DNA of 64,000 nucleotides, from the NCBI RefSeq assembly GCF_002162355.1, contig NZ_CP021434.1:4890001-4954000 (forward strand), written 5' to 3'. The position numbers and the translations under genes were made by a program. Source of the DNA: Tumebacillus avium (GTDB taxonomy: Bacteria; Bacillota; Bacilli; Tumebacillales; Tumebacillaceae). Under the pieces are notes generated by a model. That model had not been told where the DNA came from. It made no database searches and saw nothing but the letters and a program-made list of their open reading frames with translations. Every line of letters starts with the position of its first letter. Position 1 is the first letter of the stretch. Positions 7,250 through 16,524 of this stretch are shown here, in pieces.

Positions 7250-9708
7250 CAGACGTCACCCCCCTGTGGCGTAGCGTGTGCGGGAAGCCAGGTTTTGATG
7301 CGCAGACCTTGGCGGGTGGATGTGATTTCGACAGCTCCGTGCTGGTCGGTGCGCCAGATTGCGGCGTTTTGCAGCAGCAGGTCGCGGACGGTCGAGGGGG
7401 CGGGATGGCCGTAGCGGTTTGTCGCGCCGACGGAGAGGATGGCGTGATCGAGGGTGAAAGTTGGCGCGGCGGCGTTTTTGCTGCCGTGGTGGGGGACTTT
7501 GAGCACGTCGACGTGTTGGAGCTGTGCTGTTGGCTGCTCGGCGTCGCCGGTGAAGAGGAAGGTGTGGGACGGCGTGTGCAGGGAGAAGACGAGCGAGTTG
7601 GCGTTGGTGTCGGTCAGATCGGATGTGCCGGGTGAAGAGTCTGGTGATGAGCCGGTTGATGAGCTGTGCGATGGGATCGGAGATGTTCCAGATGCAGTGC
7701 TCGGTTCATGACGAGAGGTGGTCGCAGGGTTCCAGAAGCGGATCTTGAGGTTCTCTTCTAGCATGACAGTTTGACCCGCCCGGGGTTCAAGGATGGGGAT
7801 TTGCTTTTTGTTGATCGCTTGGAGGATCTCTTGGAAAAAAGGGCTGGGGTCGCGGGCGTTAGAGACGAGGACTTGGCCGACCGTGAAGGAGTTCAGAACT
7901 GCAGAGGCGCCGCGGATGTGGTCTTCGTCGGCGTGGGTGAGCAGGAGGACATCGATGTGGTCGATGCCGTAGGAAGCGAGCGCGGGGACGACGACGCGTT
8001 GGCCGACATCGTAGTCGCTTTTGATGAAACCGGGGATGCCGCCTGTATCAACGAGCCAGACTTGCCCCTGTGGCGTTTGAATCAGCGCCGAGTCGCCTTG
8101 GCCGACATCGAGGAAGGTGACACGCAAGGGCTGGTCGCGCAGGAGCAGCGGGATGACGAGGCAGACGGCGAGGACGGCGAGGACGGCGAGGCCATTTTTG
8201 CGTTGGGAAAACAGCCACCACCAGGCGTAGTAGCCAAACTGCCACAGGATCGGCGGCGCTTGGTAGTTGCGCACCAGCCAGCGCGCTTGTCCTGAGTACT
8301 GCAGGGGTTGGATCAAAACATCAAGCAGCAGCCTCGCCACACAGGCAGGCAAAAACGCAGCGAGCGGGTGCAACAGACCAAGCAGGATCGTGAGGACGGC
8401 GAGCGGGACTAACAGGGTCAGCAAGGGAACGATCAGAAGGTTGGCGAGCAGAGAGAGCGGCGTAAACGCAGGAGAAAAGGTGAGGACGAGCGGAATGGAC
8501 ATCAGCTCGGCAGCCAGGGTGACCGCGAGGAGTGTGGAGAGGCGACCGGGGAGCTTTTTGAACAAAAAGCGCAGGCGGTCCGGGAGCAGCAAGAGTCCCA
8601 TCGTGAGGATCATCGTCAGTTGAAAGCCGGGGTCGTACAGCGTCTGCGGGTTGATCAGCAAGGCAATCCAGCCTGCCAGCGCCCAAGAGGTCAGCAGATC
8701 GGTCTCGCGCGAGACGAGCCGCGCAGCCAGCCAGACGATCGCCATCGTGCAGGCGCGCACGACAGAAGGTCCGCCGCCGGTGATGCCGCCGTAGAGGAGC
8801 ACAAGCAGGATGCCGAGCAGATAGCGATTGCGGTCGGATGTTTTCAGGCGTTTGAGCAGCGCCAGAAACGGCAGCAGGATCATCGCCACATTCGCTCCAG
8901 ACACTGCGAGGATGTGTACAACGCCCATCACGCGAAACGAATCCATCGTCGCTTCGTCGATCTCCGATGTGATACCAAGCACCAGCCCTGCAACGACAGC
9001 GCCCCCAACACCTGGAAACTGTTCGTTCACCACTTGCAGCAGCTGTTGGCGGATCGGGATGAAGAAGCGACCTTGTACACCACGGTCATCGTGACCAAGC
9101 AAGCGGTAGGTGTCTGTGTTGAGCGCATAGTGAATTCCCTGCCGCGCATAATAAGACTTCGCGTCAAATGCGCCCGGATTGCGCGCCGGGGACGGTTGTT
9201 CCAGCATAGCAGAGATCTTCAGCAGGTCGCCGTAGCGGATCGTCCGGTCGCGGCTCTGTTTGACCTTCACCACAAGACTTTCGCCGCCGGTGCTGTCAAG
9301 TCGAAAGCGCCAAGCCCCATTTTTCCAAACGGGCTCTTCTGCCACTTTCCCCTGCACGGTGACGTCTTGTCCAACATAAGCCTCCAGCATGGGGCGATGT
9401 CCCCACTGGTAGCTGGCCGCGTAGAAAAGCCCTGCTGCGAAGGCGAGCACAAGGATTGGCTTGGTTAGCCAGGCGATACGGACATGCAACACATGCGCTG
9501 TGTCACGCGCTGCTCTACGCATGAAGCGCGGTACGAATTTGCCAAGCGTCCTGCCAAGCGATTTGCTAAGCGATCCGGCAAGCAAGAGAGCAAGCATCAG
9601 AGCAAGGAGCCCTGCTAGTAGCCATATCCCCCGATGCTTCTCCAGAACAGGCGCACAGCCGATGCCTGCCGCAAACGCCAGTCCAAGCATGAGGAGCGGT
9701 CTCCACAT
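7249..9708 (-). CDS. comEC: ComEC/Rec2 DNA-uptake channel protein
   Basis: 819 aa polytopic membrane protein that passes single-stranded DNA into the cytoplasm during transformation. In order: an N-terminal membrane/OB-like region (about 1-200), the ComEC competence domain with many transmembrane helices (about 220-510, including the ILAVSGANVAM segment), and a metallo-beta-lactamase-like domain (about 530-800) with the metal motif THADEDH and a downstream GDAE. The length is normal for the family. It starts 3 bp after comEA, with only a weak Shine-Dalgarno, so translation is probably coupled. The TCG-, AGC- and ACC-rich stretch near residues 655-690 encodes a Ser/Pro/Thr-rich linker. Confidence 0.95.
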   Translation of the reverse strand: MWRPLLMLGLAFAAGIGCAPVLEKHRGIWLLAGLLALMLALLLAGSLSKSLGRTLGKFVPRFMRRAARDTAHVLHVRIAWLTKPILVLAFAAGLFYAASYQWGHRPMLEAYVGQDVTVQGKVAEEPVWKNGAWRFRLDSTGGESLVVKVKQSRDRTIRYGDLLKISAMLEQPSPARNPGAFDAKSYYARQGIHYALNTDTYRLLGHDDRGVQGRFFIPIRQQLLQVVNEQFPGVGGAVVAGLVLGITSEIDEATMDSFRVMGVVHILAVSGANVAMILLPFLALLKRLKTSDRNRYLLGILLVLLYGGITGGGPSVVRACTMAIVWLAARLVSRETDLLTSWALAGWIALLINPQTLYDPGFQLTMILTMGLLLLPDRLRFLFKKLPGRLSTLLAVTLAAELMSIPLVLTFSPAFTPLSLLANLLIVPLLTLLVPLAVLTILLGLLHPLAAFLPACVARLLLDVLIQPLQYSGQARWLVRNYQAPPILWQFGYYAWWWLFSQRKNGLAVLAVLAVCLVIPLLLRDQPLRVTFLDVGQGDSALIQTPQGQVWLVDTGGIPGFIKSDYDVGQRVVVPALASYGIDHIDVLLLTHADEDHIRGASAVLNSFTVGQVLVSNARDPSPFFQEILQAINKKQIPILEPRAGQTVMLEENLKIRFWNPATTSRHEPSTASGTSPIPSHSSSTGSSPDSSPGTSDLTDTNANSLVFSLHTPSHTFLFTGDAEQPTAQLQHVDVLKVPHHGSKNAAAPTFTLDHAILSVGATNRYGHPAPSTVRDLLLQNAAIWRTDQHGAVEITSTRQGLRIKTWLPAHATPQGGDV

Positions 9709-9711
9709 GAG

Positions 9712-10299
9712 TTACTCTACATAGACTTTGTCGCGGAATTGGTCGATCAGTTTGACGGTGAGGCCGGAGACTTCCTGAAGGTCGTCGACTCCAAAGAATC
9801 GTCCGTGGCTCTGGCGGTGATCGAGGATGGCTTGGGCACGGATCGTGCCGATGCCGGGGAGGGTGTCGAGCTGGTCGAGCGTGGCGGTGTTGAGGTTGAT
9901 TTTGCCGGCGCGCTCTGCCTCTTGCGCTTGGAGGGTCTGTTTGGCCTCTGCTTCGGTCTGCTGAGCCGGCACGGTGACTTGCCCGCCGTCTTCGAGCGCC
10001 TGGGCGAGGTTGACCGCGTCGAGATCGGCGCCCGTCTTGGAACCGCCTGCCGCTTCGATCGCGTCGATCACGCGGGAATCGGACGGGAGCTGATAGACGC
10101 CAGGCGTGTTCACTGCGCCTTTGACATGCACTTTGATCTTCCCTTTCGGAGCGGCCGGCTGAGCGGATTCCTGCTCCAGCACTACGCCTCGCGCAGCCTG
10201 CAGGTCCTCTTTGCCTCCGTAGAGATAGACGCTGCCCGCAAGCAGAATGCCGAACAGAAACACGAGCAGCAGCGTGCGTTCTTTCTTTTGCATTTGCAA
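9712..10299 (-). CDS. comEA: ComEA competence DNA receptor
   Basis: 195 aa membrane-anchored double-strand DNA receptor for transformation. One N-terminal transmembrane helix (about 8-26), a SLBB-like domain (IKVHVKGAVNTPGVYQL at about 55-71), and a C-terminal tandem helix-hairpin-helix (INLNTATLDQLDTLPGIG...) that binds DNA. AGGAGG is nine bases before a TTG at 10297-10299, which I take as the start; the ATG at 10293 lies 15 bases away and is the alternative. It is followed directly by comEC; a comEB-like dCMP deaminase is absent between them. The 10300-10447 gap has no gene that I can support. Confidence 0.93.
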   Translation of the reverse strand: MQMQKKERTLLLVFLFGILLAGSVYLYGGKEDLQAARGVVLEQESAQPAAPKGKIKVHVKGAVNTPGVYQLPSDSRVIDAIEAAGGSKTGADLDAVNLAQALEDGGQVTVPAQQTEAEAKQTLQAQEAERAGKINLNTATLDQLDTLPGIGTIRAQAILDHRQSHGRFFGVDDLQEVSGLTVKLIDQFRDKVYVE

Positions 10300-10471
10300 A
10301 GGTTTTCTCCTCCTTTCGAGACTTCCAGCCCATCAATTCGCCTCCCGAGAAATGATTTCCTGCCGCCTGTCAAAGGTAGTCAGCGTCTGACAAAATATTA
10401 CCTGCATCCTCCTCCCCCATCCCGCCAACCCTAACGCTAACACACCTTTGCCAAAGGGGGTCGTCACGGTC

Positions 10472-10996
10472 ATGATGCTGGAAAAATTTATTCCGAGCCT
10501 ACATCTGCACACGATCTATGACATAGATTTAGACAAGTTGCGGCGCAAAGGGATTCGCGGCGTCATCACCAACCTCGACAACACGCTCGTCGAACAGGAC
10601 AGTTCGTACACGAACGAAAAGCTGACCTCCTGGCTGCAAAAAATCCGCGACCACGAGATGAAAGTGGTGATCGTCTCGAACAACAAAGAGCTCCGCGTCT
10701 CCTCGTTCGCCCGTCCGCTTGGCATCCCGTTCGTCTACGAAGCGCGCAAACCGTGGGGGCATCCGTTCTCCCGCGCCTTGAAGCTCTTGCACACCACATC
10801 CCGCGATACGGTGGTGATCGGGGATCAGCTCCTGACCGATATTGTCGGCGGCAACCGCTGGGGCTTTTTTACGATCTGGGTCGATCCGATCTCCGAAACT
10901 GAAGGCTGGCCGACGAAAGTAAATCGCTTTATAGAGCGCCAAATATACAGCTATTTGAAGAAAAAAGGGTATATGCCGTGGGACGATCACCTCTAG
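10472..10996 (+). CDS. YqeG-like HAD-IIIA protein with altered nucleophile motif
   Basis: 174 aa paralog of YqeG (the canonical copy is at 23411-23926). The fold-defining pieces align: motif I, the SNN motif in VVIVSNN, the conserved Lys region RKPWGHPF, and VVIGDQLLTDIVGGN. Motif I, however, reads TNLDNTLV here versus TDLDNTLV in the other copy, so the first aspartate, the HAD nucleophile, is asparagine. The protein may be catalytically dead or have another role. Start: ATG at 10472 with AAGGGGG 11 bases upstream; ATG 10475 is possible. It lies upstream of mntR on the plus strand, with a separate mntR promoter in between. Confidence 0.85.
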   Translation: MMLEKFIPSLHLHTIYDIDLDKLRRKGIRGVITNLDNTLVEQDSSYTNEKLTSWLQKIRDHEMKVVIVSNNKELRVSSFARPLGIPFVYEARKPWGHPFSRALKLLHTTSRDTVVIGDQLLTDIVGGNRWGFFTIWVDPISETEGWPTKVNRFIERQIYSYLKKKGYMPWDDHL

Positions 10997-11000
10997 TCGC

Positions 11001-11029
11001 TTGTAAGTCCCACCCGTATGGGTTACAAT
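11001..11029 (+). promoter_or_regulatory. mntR promoter
   Basis: TTGTAA (11001-11006) and TACAAT (11024-11029) with 17 bp spacing, 39 bases before the mntR ATG. Confidence 0.65.
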
Positions 11030-11067
11030 GGTACGTGCCATTTTGATACGGAAAGAGAGGACTGCAA

Positions 11068-11514
11068 ATGCTCACATCAAGCATGGAGGATTACTTGGAA
11101 AAGATTTATGAGCTGATGAAAGAGAAAGGGTACGCCCGGGTCTCGGACATCGCCTCCTCGCTGTCTGTGCAGCCGTCCTCAGTCACCAAGATGATTCAGA
11201 AGCTGGACGAGAAGAAGCTCGTCACTTATGAAAAATACCGCGGGATCGTCCTCACCCCGCGCGGTGAGCAGCTCGGCAAGCTGATGAAGCAACGCCACAA
11301 GAGGCTGGAAGAGTTTTTGCGCATGTTGGGCGTTTCGGAGGAGACGATTCAAAACGATGTCGAGGGCATTGAACATCATGTTTCGCCGACGACGATGGAT
11401 GCGCTGAACAACCTGGTGCTGTTTTTCGATCAGAATCAGGAGTGCCTCGGTGAGTTTAACGAGTTCTGCAAAGAACTGGACGATTTGAAAGAGGTAGACC
11501 GCGATAAACAGTGA
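11068..11514 (+). CDS. mntR: Manganese-dependent transcriptional repressor MntR (DtxR family)
   Basis: 148 aa dimeric repressor with an N-terminal winged helix (about 1-65, recognition helix in VQPSSVTKMIQKL) and a metal-binding dimerisation domain. All six Mn ligands known for Bacillus MntR are at the same positions: Asp8, Glu11, His77, Glu99, Glu102, His103. The ATG is preceded by AGAGAGGA. It is expected to repress the mntA operon at the left edge, whose promoter carries matching boxes. It has its own promoter and terminator. Confidence 0.95.
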   Translation: MLTSSMEDYLEKIYELMKEKGYARVSDIASSLSVQPSSVTKMIQKLDEKKLVTYEKYRGIVLTPRGEQLGKLMKQRHKRLEEFLRMLGVSEETIQNDVEGIEHHVSPTTMDALNNLVLFFDQNQECLGEFNEFCKELDDLKEVDRDKQ

Positions 11515-11540
11515 CCCCGGACGATACCGGGGTTTTTTTT
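11513..11540 (+). terminator. mntR terminator
   Basis: ACCCCGG...CCGGGGT stem (11514-11520 / 11527-11533), 6-base loop, followed by eight Ts. Confidence 0.9.
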
Positions 11541-11544
11541 CGTC

Positions 11545-11573
11545 TGGACACACGCCTAGACGTTTTGCATAAT
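11545..11573 (+). promoter_or_regulatory. ddl promoter
   Basis: TGGACA (11545-11550) and CATAAT (11568-11573) with 17 bp spacing, just after the mntR terminator and about 28 bases before the ddl ATG. Confidence 0.6.
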
Positions 11574-11601
11574 AAGATGGTTAGCAGAAAGGAGTGAGCG
11601 G

Positions 11602-12696
11602 ATGAATCGGAAAATCAGAGTTGGCATCGTCTTTGGCGGCAAGTCAGGCGAACACGAAGTCTCCATCAATTCTGCTCGATCAGTCATCGAGAATCTTGAC
11701 CCAAACAAATTTGAAATCCTCCCGATTGGCATCGACAAGGCCGGCACTTGGCATGTCGGGATTGGCGCTTATAACGCACTGGGGGCCCCGATCCCGCCGC
11801 AACTGCTCGCCGATGGTGTGCAGGCTGAGCAGGCGGCAGAGCTTATGCCGCTCGCGCAAGGCGCTGTCATGCCGATGCAGTCGGTCGGTGACATAGATGT
11901 GGTGCTTCCGATCCTGCACGGACCGTTTGGCGAAGACGGCACGGTGCAAGGGCTGTTCGAACTGCTCAACCTGCCGTATGTAGGAGCTGGCGTGCTGGCG
12001 TCTGCAGTCGGTATGGATAAGGCGATGATGAAGAAGGTTTTCGCGGAAGAAGGGCTGAAGCAGGCGCGCTATGAAGTGGTGCTGCGTTCGGCGTTTGAAC
12101 GCGAGCCGGGGATTGTCGTGGAGCAGGTGGAAGCCGCGCTTGGGTATCCGTGCTTTATCAAGCCGGCGAATCTGGGGTCTTCCGTTGGGATTTCCAAGGC
12201 GAAGAACCGCGAAGAGCTGTATGAATCGCTGCGCTTGGCAGCGAAGTATGACCGCAAGCTGATCATCGAAGAAGCGGTCGACGGCCGCGAGATCGAAGTG
12301 GCGGTGCTGGGCAACGAAGAGCCGGCCGCTTCGGTGGCGGGGGAGATCGTGTCTTCCGGCGAAGAGTTTTATGATTACAACGCCAAGTATATCGACGGCG
12401 ACTCGGTGATGATCATCCCGGCAGAACTGACGCCGGAGCAGTCGGACGACGTGCGCGCGCTGGCGCTCAAGGCGTTTCAGGCGATCGACGGGTCGGGGCT
12501 GTCCCGCGTGGACTTCTTCCTGTGCCGCAAGACGGGCGAGTTTTTGATCAACGAGATCAATACGTTCCCGGGCTTCACGATCTTCTCGATGTATCCGAAG
12601 CTGTGGGAAGTGACGGGGCTGCCGTATGATCAGTTGCTTGAGAAGCTGATTGAGCTGGCGATTGAGAGACACGAAGACAAAAACCGAGTACGTTAA
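11602..12696 (+). CDS. ddl: D-alanine--D-alanine ligase
   Basis: 364 aa cytoplasmic ATP-grasp ligase that makes the D-Ala-D-Ala dipeptide for peptidoglycan. Family motifs: GGKSGEHEVS near the N-terminus, HGPFGEDGTVQG, the substrate loop FYDYNAKYIDGDS and the Mg-binding NEINTFPGFT near the C-terminus. The YDYNAKY loop has the Tyr typical of D-Ala rather than D-lactate ligases. AGAAAGGAG lies before the ATG. Single-gene unit with a promoter and a terminator. Confidence 0.95.
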   Translation: MNRKIRVGIVFGGKSGEHEVSINSARSVIENLDPNKFEILPIGIDKAGTWHVGIGAYNALGAPIPPQLLADGVQAEQAAELMPLAQGAVMPMQSVGDIDVVLPILHGPFGEDGTVQGLFELLNLPYVGAGVLASAVGMDKAMMKKVFAEEGLKQARYEVVLRSAFEREPGIVVEQVEAALGYPCFIKPANLGSSVGISKAKNREELYESLRLAAKYDRKLIIEEAVDGREIEVAVLGNEEPAASVAGEIVSSGEEFYDYNAKYIDGDSVMIIPAELTPEQSDDVRALALKAFQAIDGSGLSRVDFFLCRKTGEFLINEINTFPGFTIFSMYPKLWEVTGLPYDQLLEKLIELAIERHEDKNRVR

Positions 12697-12700
12697 TACA

Positions 12701-12733
12701 AGAAAAGCCATGCCTGACGGCGTGGCTTTTTGT
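12701..12733 (+). terminator. ddl terminator
   Basis: AAAAGCCATGCC (12703-12714) pairs with GGCGTGGCTTTT (12719-12730) including one G-U pair; a T-run follows. Confidence 0.85.
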
Positions 12734-12789
12734 TATGAAGTGACGTGAGTTGTCAGATCGCAGCGTGGTTACTTGTTGTTCTTTCGATA

Positions 12790-12825
12790 TGAAAAAGGGC
12801 TGGGATTTCTCCCAGCCCTTTTTGC
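12790..12825 (-). terminator. Terminator after the 12834-13871 gene
   Basis: Perfect stem AAAAAGGGCTGGGA / TCCCAGCCCTTTTT (12792-12805 / 12810-12823) with loop TTTC. It also faces the ddl transcript from the other side. Confidence 0.88.
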
Positions 12826-12833
12826 TACGTATT

Positions 12834-13871
12834 TTACAGACCCAAGAAGTGTTGTACGACTTTGCCTTCTGCGGTGTACAGGGTGCCGTCGGTGCCGAGG
12901 ATGTGGTGGCCGCGGGCGCCTTGGAGCTCGATCGCATGGTACGGGTGCGGGAGCTTGGACTCGCCGCGGTAGAAGACCTTTTGCACGGTCGGGATCTGGA
13001 TGGACGCGTAGTTGCCTGCGCGCACCAGGGACTCGGCCAGCTTGATCACTTTCGCATAGCGGGTCGAAGCTGCGCCTGCTGCTGCCGCTTCGGTGGCAGC
13101 AGCATCCACCGCTGCGTTGCCGCCTGCGGTGATGTAGTTGTGGATCTCCGCCTGCAGCAGAGACAGGTCTTCCGTGGCCAGCAATGCCGCCGGGAAGGTG
13201 CCAACCTTGCCGTCTTCGATCACCAGACGCAGGTCGGCGCGCTCTTCGAGCAAGATGACCGCCTTGGTCAGCTCATCGGCCAGCTTCGCGTTTACTGCCG
13301 GAGCAGCCTTCGCAGCCGAAACCGCTTTCGAAGCGGAAGCCGTTGCTTTGGCCGTTGCGCCCTTCGCTGCGGGAGCTGCTTGCTCAGCCGGAGCTTTTTT
13401 GCTTGCCGGAGCCGCCTTTTCTGCCTTCGGAGCTGCCGCCGGAGCTTGTCCTGCGCGCTCGTTCAGCAGAGCTGCGAGCTGCTCATAGGCAGCCGCTTCA
13501 ATTTCGTACAAACCGCCCTTCACTTGCGGGGCAAACTTCTGCCCGGTCAGCTCTTGCAGTTCGTCACGGGAAATCCCGTTCTGTTTCGATTCCAGCACAA
13601 CGTCATACGTAAACGGTACATGATATGAAAACTCACCCGTCTGTCCCGGGTAAGTCATCTCTTCAGCAATGACAACCGGCTCGGTTACATGACCAATCGC
13701 AAATACGGCATTGGAGCCGCTGTTGGCCTTTGTTTCCAGCAACAGAACAGGACGAGTCGTCTGGCTGAGTTCCTGTGCTTTGTTCAGTTCCTTGAACGAG
13801 ATACGGTCGAACAAAGCGTCCCCCTTCTGACGCCAGACTTGTTTGATGTAGTAAGTATTCGATTCACTCAT
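12834..13871 (-). CDS. Unknown protein: PUA/EVE-like N-domain, Ala/Lys/Pro-rich linker, novel C-domain
   Basis: 345 aa, no signal peptide. Three parts are visible: an N-terminal region (about 1-140) with the strand order and ending (GGLYEIEAAAYEQLAALL) reminiscent of EVE/ASCH-type PUA folds; a low-complexity Ala/Lys/Pro linker (about 143-195) like those tethering flexible domains; and a C-terminal domain (about 195-345) with HPYHAIELQGARGHHILG near its end that I cannot place. The ATG at 13869-13871 has GGGAGG upstream. It stands alone between two terminators. A nucleic-acid-binding function is only a guess from the N-terminal resemblance. Confidence 0.7.
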   Translation of the reverse strand: MSESNTYYIKQVWRQKGDALFDRISFKELNKAQELSQTTRPVLLLETKANSGSNAVFAIGHVTEPVVIAEEMTYPGQTGEFSYHVPFTYDVVLESKQNGISRDELQELTGQKFAPQVKGGLYEIEAAAYEQLAALLNERAGQAPAAAPKAEKAAPASKKAPAEQAAPAAKGATAKATASASKAVSAAKAAPAVNAKLADELTKAVILLEERADLRLVIEDGKVGTFPAALLATEDLSLLQAEIHNYITAGGNAAVDAAATEAAAAGAASTRYAKVIKLAESLVRAGNYASIQIPTVQKVFYRGESKLPHPYHAIELQGARGHHILGTDGTLYTAEGKVVQHFLGL

Positions 13872-13964
13872 CTCTGCGTATTCCTCCCGGATTAACTAAT
13901 TCCATAGCGTGACTAATTCTGCATCCAACAACAAATTCCTTCAGGTAAATTCCACCGCGCGAAA

Positions 13965-14003
13965 AGAAAAGCCCGTGCAGATGCGCTCTGCAGGGGCTTT
14001 TCC
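13965..14003 (-). terminator. leuS terminator
   Basis: Stem AAAAGCCCGTGCAG (13967-13980) with CTGCAGGGGCTTTT (13988-14001), 7-base loop, directly after the leuS stop codon; T-rich on the minus strand. Confidence 0.85.
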
Positions 14004-14009
14004 CATGAC

Positions 14010-16469
14010 TTACGCGATAACCAGGTTGACCAGTTTGTTCGGAACCACGATGACTTTCTTGATCGTTTTGCCTTCGATCAGGGCGTGAACTTTCTCCGAG
14101 TTCATCACCGCTGCCTCCACCTCTTCGCGGGTGGCAGCAGCCGGGAAGACCAGCTTGTCGCGGACTTTGCCGTTGATCTGCACGACATATTCGATCTCGT
14201 CGAGCACCAGCGCCGACTCGTCAAATTGCGGCCAGTCGACTTCGATCAGGGACTCCTGCTTGCCCATCATCTCCCACAGCTCGGACGTGATGTGCGGGGC
14301 AGCCGGGTACAGCAGGCGGACGGCCGTCTCGATTGCCTGGGCCTTCAGCGCCGCATCCCCGTCTTCCGGGTACGCGTAGATCGCGTTGACCAGCTCCATG
14401 ATCGCCGAGATTGCCGTGTTGAACTGATAGCGCTCGCCAATGTCTTCGCTGACTTTCTTGATCGCCGCATGCATCGCCATGCGCATCTTTTTCTCTGCTT
14501 CACCTGCGATGTTCGGCGTGCCGCCCGCTTGGATGATCTCGACGTGCGACTCGACCAGACGCCACACGCGGCTCAGGAAGCGGTGCGCCCCTTCGATGCC
14601 GGTGTCGCTCCACTCCAGATCGCGGTCCGGCGGTGCAGCGAACAGCATGAACACGCGGGCGGTGTCAGCGCCGTATTTCTCGATGATCTCTTCCGGCGAG
14701 ACGACGTTGCCTTTCGACTTCGACATCTTCGCGCCGTTCAGGACGACCATGCCTTGGGTGAGCAGGCTTTCGAACGGCTCTTCGAAGTTGACCAGCCCGG
14801 CATCGTACAGCACCTTGGTGAAGAAGCGGGAGTACAGCAGGTGCAGGACCGCATGCTCGATGCCGCCGATGTATTTGTCAACCGGAAGCCACTTGTTGAC
14901 CGCTTCGGTGTCAAAGACCTGCGTGTCATCTTGCGCGGAGATGTAGCGCAGGTAGTACCACGAGGAGTCGATAAACGTATCCATCGTGTCGGTCTCACGC
15001 TTTGCCGCACCGCCGCAGGACGGGCAGGTCGTGTTGACAAATTCCTCATTGGTCGCCAGCGGCGACTTGCCTTTCACGCCGAAGTCGACGTGTTCCGGCA
15101 GGAGCACCGGCAACTGATCCTTCGGTACCGGAACGGTTCCGCAGGAATCGCAGGAGATCATCGGGATCGGCGCGCCCCAGTAGCGTTGGCGCGAGATCAG
15201 CCAGTCGCGCAGGCGGAACGAGGTGGTCATCTTGCCCACGCCCATGCCTTCCAGCTTCTCGACGATCTTGACCAGAGCTTCGCGGTTGTTCAAGCCGTTG
15301 AAGTCGCCGGAGTTGATGATGGTGCCGTCCTCGGTGATCGCAGCGGTCTGCGTTTCCGGCAGGCCCCCTTCCGGCTCGATGACGATCAGGATCGGCAGCT
15401 CGTATTTCGTCGCGAACTCGAAGTCGCGCTCATCGTGCGCCGGAACGCCCATTACAGCGCCTGTGCCGTAGTCGGGCAGCACGTAGTTGGCGATCAGGAT
15501 CGGCAGTTTCTCGCCGGTCAGCGGATGGATCGCCGACGCGCCGATGTGGATGCCCTTTTTCTCGGCGTCGGTCGAGGTGCGCTCGATCTCCGATGCTTTG
15601 CGCACTTCGTCGATAAACGCCTTGACGTCCGCTTCGTTCGGCTGGCCTGCGACCAGTTTGCCGACCAGTTCACTTTCCGGCGCCAGCACCAGGTAGGAAA
15701 CGCCAAACAGCGTGTCCGGGCGGGTGGTGAAGACGGTGACTCTCTCCTCGGTGCCGTCGATCTTAAAGGTGATATCAGCACCGGTGCTCTTGCCGATCCA
15801 GTTCTTCTGCATCGTCTTGACTTTATCCGGCCAGCCCGGCAGGTTGTCCAGATCGTTCAGCAGGCGGTCTGCGTATTCGGTGATGCGGAAGAACCATTGC
15901 TCAAGGTCCTTCTTGACCACTTCGGTGCCGCAGCGCCAGCAACCGCCGTTTTCCACCTGTTCGTTCGCCAGTACGGTGGAGCACTCCGGGCACCAGTTGA
16001 CCGCCGCTTTTTTCTTGTACGCCAGATCGCGCTCATAGAACAGCTGGAACAGCCACTGTGTCCACTTGTAGTAATCCGGCGAGCAGGTGGCCAGCTCCCG
16101 GGACCAGTCGTAGGACGTGCCGAGTTCCTTTTGCTGCTGCTTCATGAACTCGATGTTTTCGTACGTGGAGACGTTCGGATGCACGCCGTGCTTGATCGCG
16201 TAGTTCTCCGCCGGCATCCCGAAAGCATCCCAGCCCATCGGGTGCAGCACGTTGAAGCCTTGCTGCTTCTTGAAGCGGGCGACCACGTCGCCGATCGTGT
16301 AGACGCGGACATGGCCCATGTGCAGGCGGCCCGACGGGTACGGGAATTGCTCCAGTGTGTAGTAATACGGTTTGTTCGGATCGCTTTCGGTCGCAAAAGC
16401 CTTGGTTGCTTCCCAATGAGTTTGCCATTTTTGTTCAATGTCTGCAGGTGCATAGCGTCGTTCGCTCAT
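14010..16469 (-). CDS. leuS: Leucyl-tRNA synthetase
   Basis: 819 aa class I aminoacyl-tRNA synthetase that charges tRNA-Leu. The HIGH motif is HMGH in [12 protein letters not shown] (about residue 48) and the KMSKS motif is intact ([11 protein letters not shown]). The editing domain lies between them, and Cys-rich CPEC and CGSC-type elements are present in the zinc region. The ATG at 16467-16469 is chosen for the AAAGGAGG eight bases upstream and because the protein then starts [15 protein letters not shown] like its relatives. It is controlled by the T-box leader upstream. Confidence 0.97.
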   Translation of the reverse strand: MSERRYAPADIEQKWQTHWEATKAFATESDPNKPYYYTLEQFPYPSGRLHMGHVRVYTIGDVVARFKKQQGFNVLHPMGWDAFGMPAENYAIKHGVHPNVSTYENIEFMKQQQKELGTSYDWSRELATCSPDYYKWTQWLFQLFYERDLAYKKKAAVNWCPECSTVLANEQVENGGCWRCGTEVVKKDLEQWFFRITEYADRLLNDLDNLPGWPDKVKTMQKNWIGKSTGADITFKIDGTEERVTVFTTRPDTLFGVSYLVLAPESELVGKLVAGQPNEADVKAFIDEVRKASEIERTSTDAEKKGIHIGASAIHPLTGEKLPILIANYVLPDYGTGAVMGVPAHDERDFEFATKYELPILIVIEPEGGLPETQTAAITEDGTIINSGDFNGLNNREALVKIVEKLEGMGVGKMTTSFRLRDWLISRQRYWGAPIPMISCDSCGTVPVPKDQLPVLLPEHVDFGVKGKSPLATNEEFVNTTCPSCGGAAKRETDTMDTFIDSSWYYLRYISAQDDTQVFDTEAVNKWLPVDKYIGGIEHAVLHLLYSRFFTKVLYDAGLVNFEEPFESLLTQGMVVLNGAKMSKSKGNVVSPEEIIEKYGADTARVFMLFAAPPDRDLEWSDTGIEGAHRFLSRVWRLVESHVEIIQAGGTPNIAGEAEKKMRMAMHAAIKKVSEDIGERYQFNTAISAIMELVNAIYAYPEDGDAALKAQAIETAVRLLYPAAPHITSELWEMMGKQESLIEVDWPQFDESALVLDEIEYVVQINGKVRDKLVFPAAATREEVEAAVMNSEKVHALIEGKTIKKVIVVPNKLVNLVIA

Positions 16470-16524
16470 GAGGTTGACCTCCTTTAAGAATGGCTGTTTG
16501 CGCAAAAGGGACGTGAAATACAAA

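Noticed and set aside
10182..10373. Leader ORF upstream of comEA (starting near 10336 with a fair Shine-Dalgarno)
   Set aside because: It runs out of frame through comEA with Arg/His-rich composition; no conserved features.
13341..13450. Ala/Lys/Pro repeats at 13341-13450 as a DNA repeat element
   Set aside because: They are irregular codons encoding a flexible linker within one ORF, not a nucleotide repeat.
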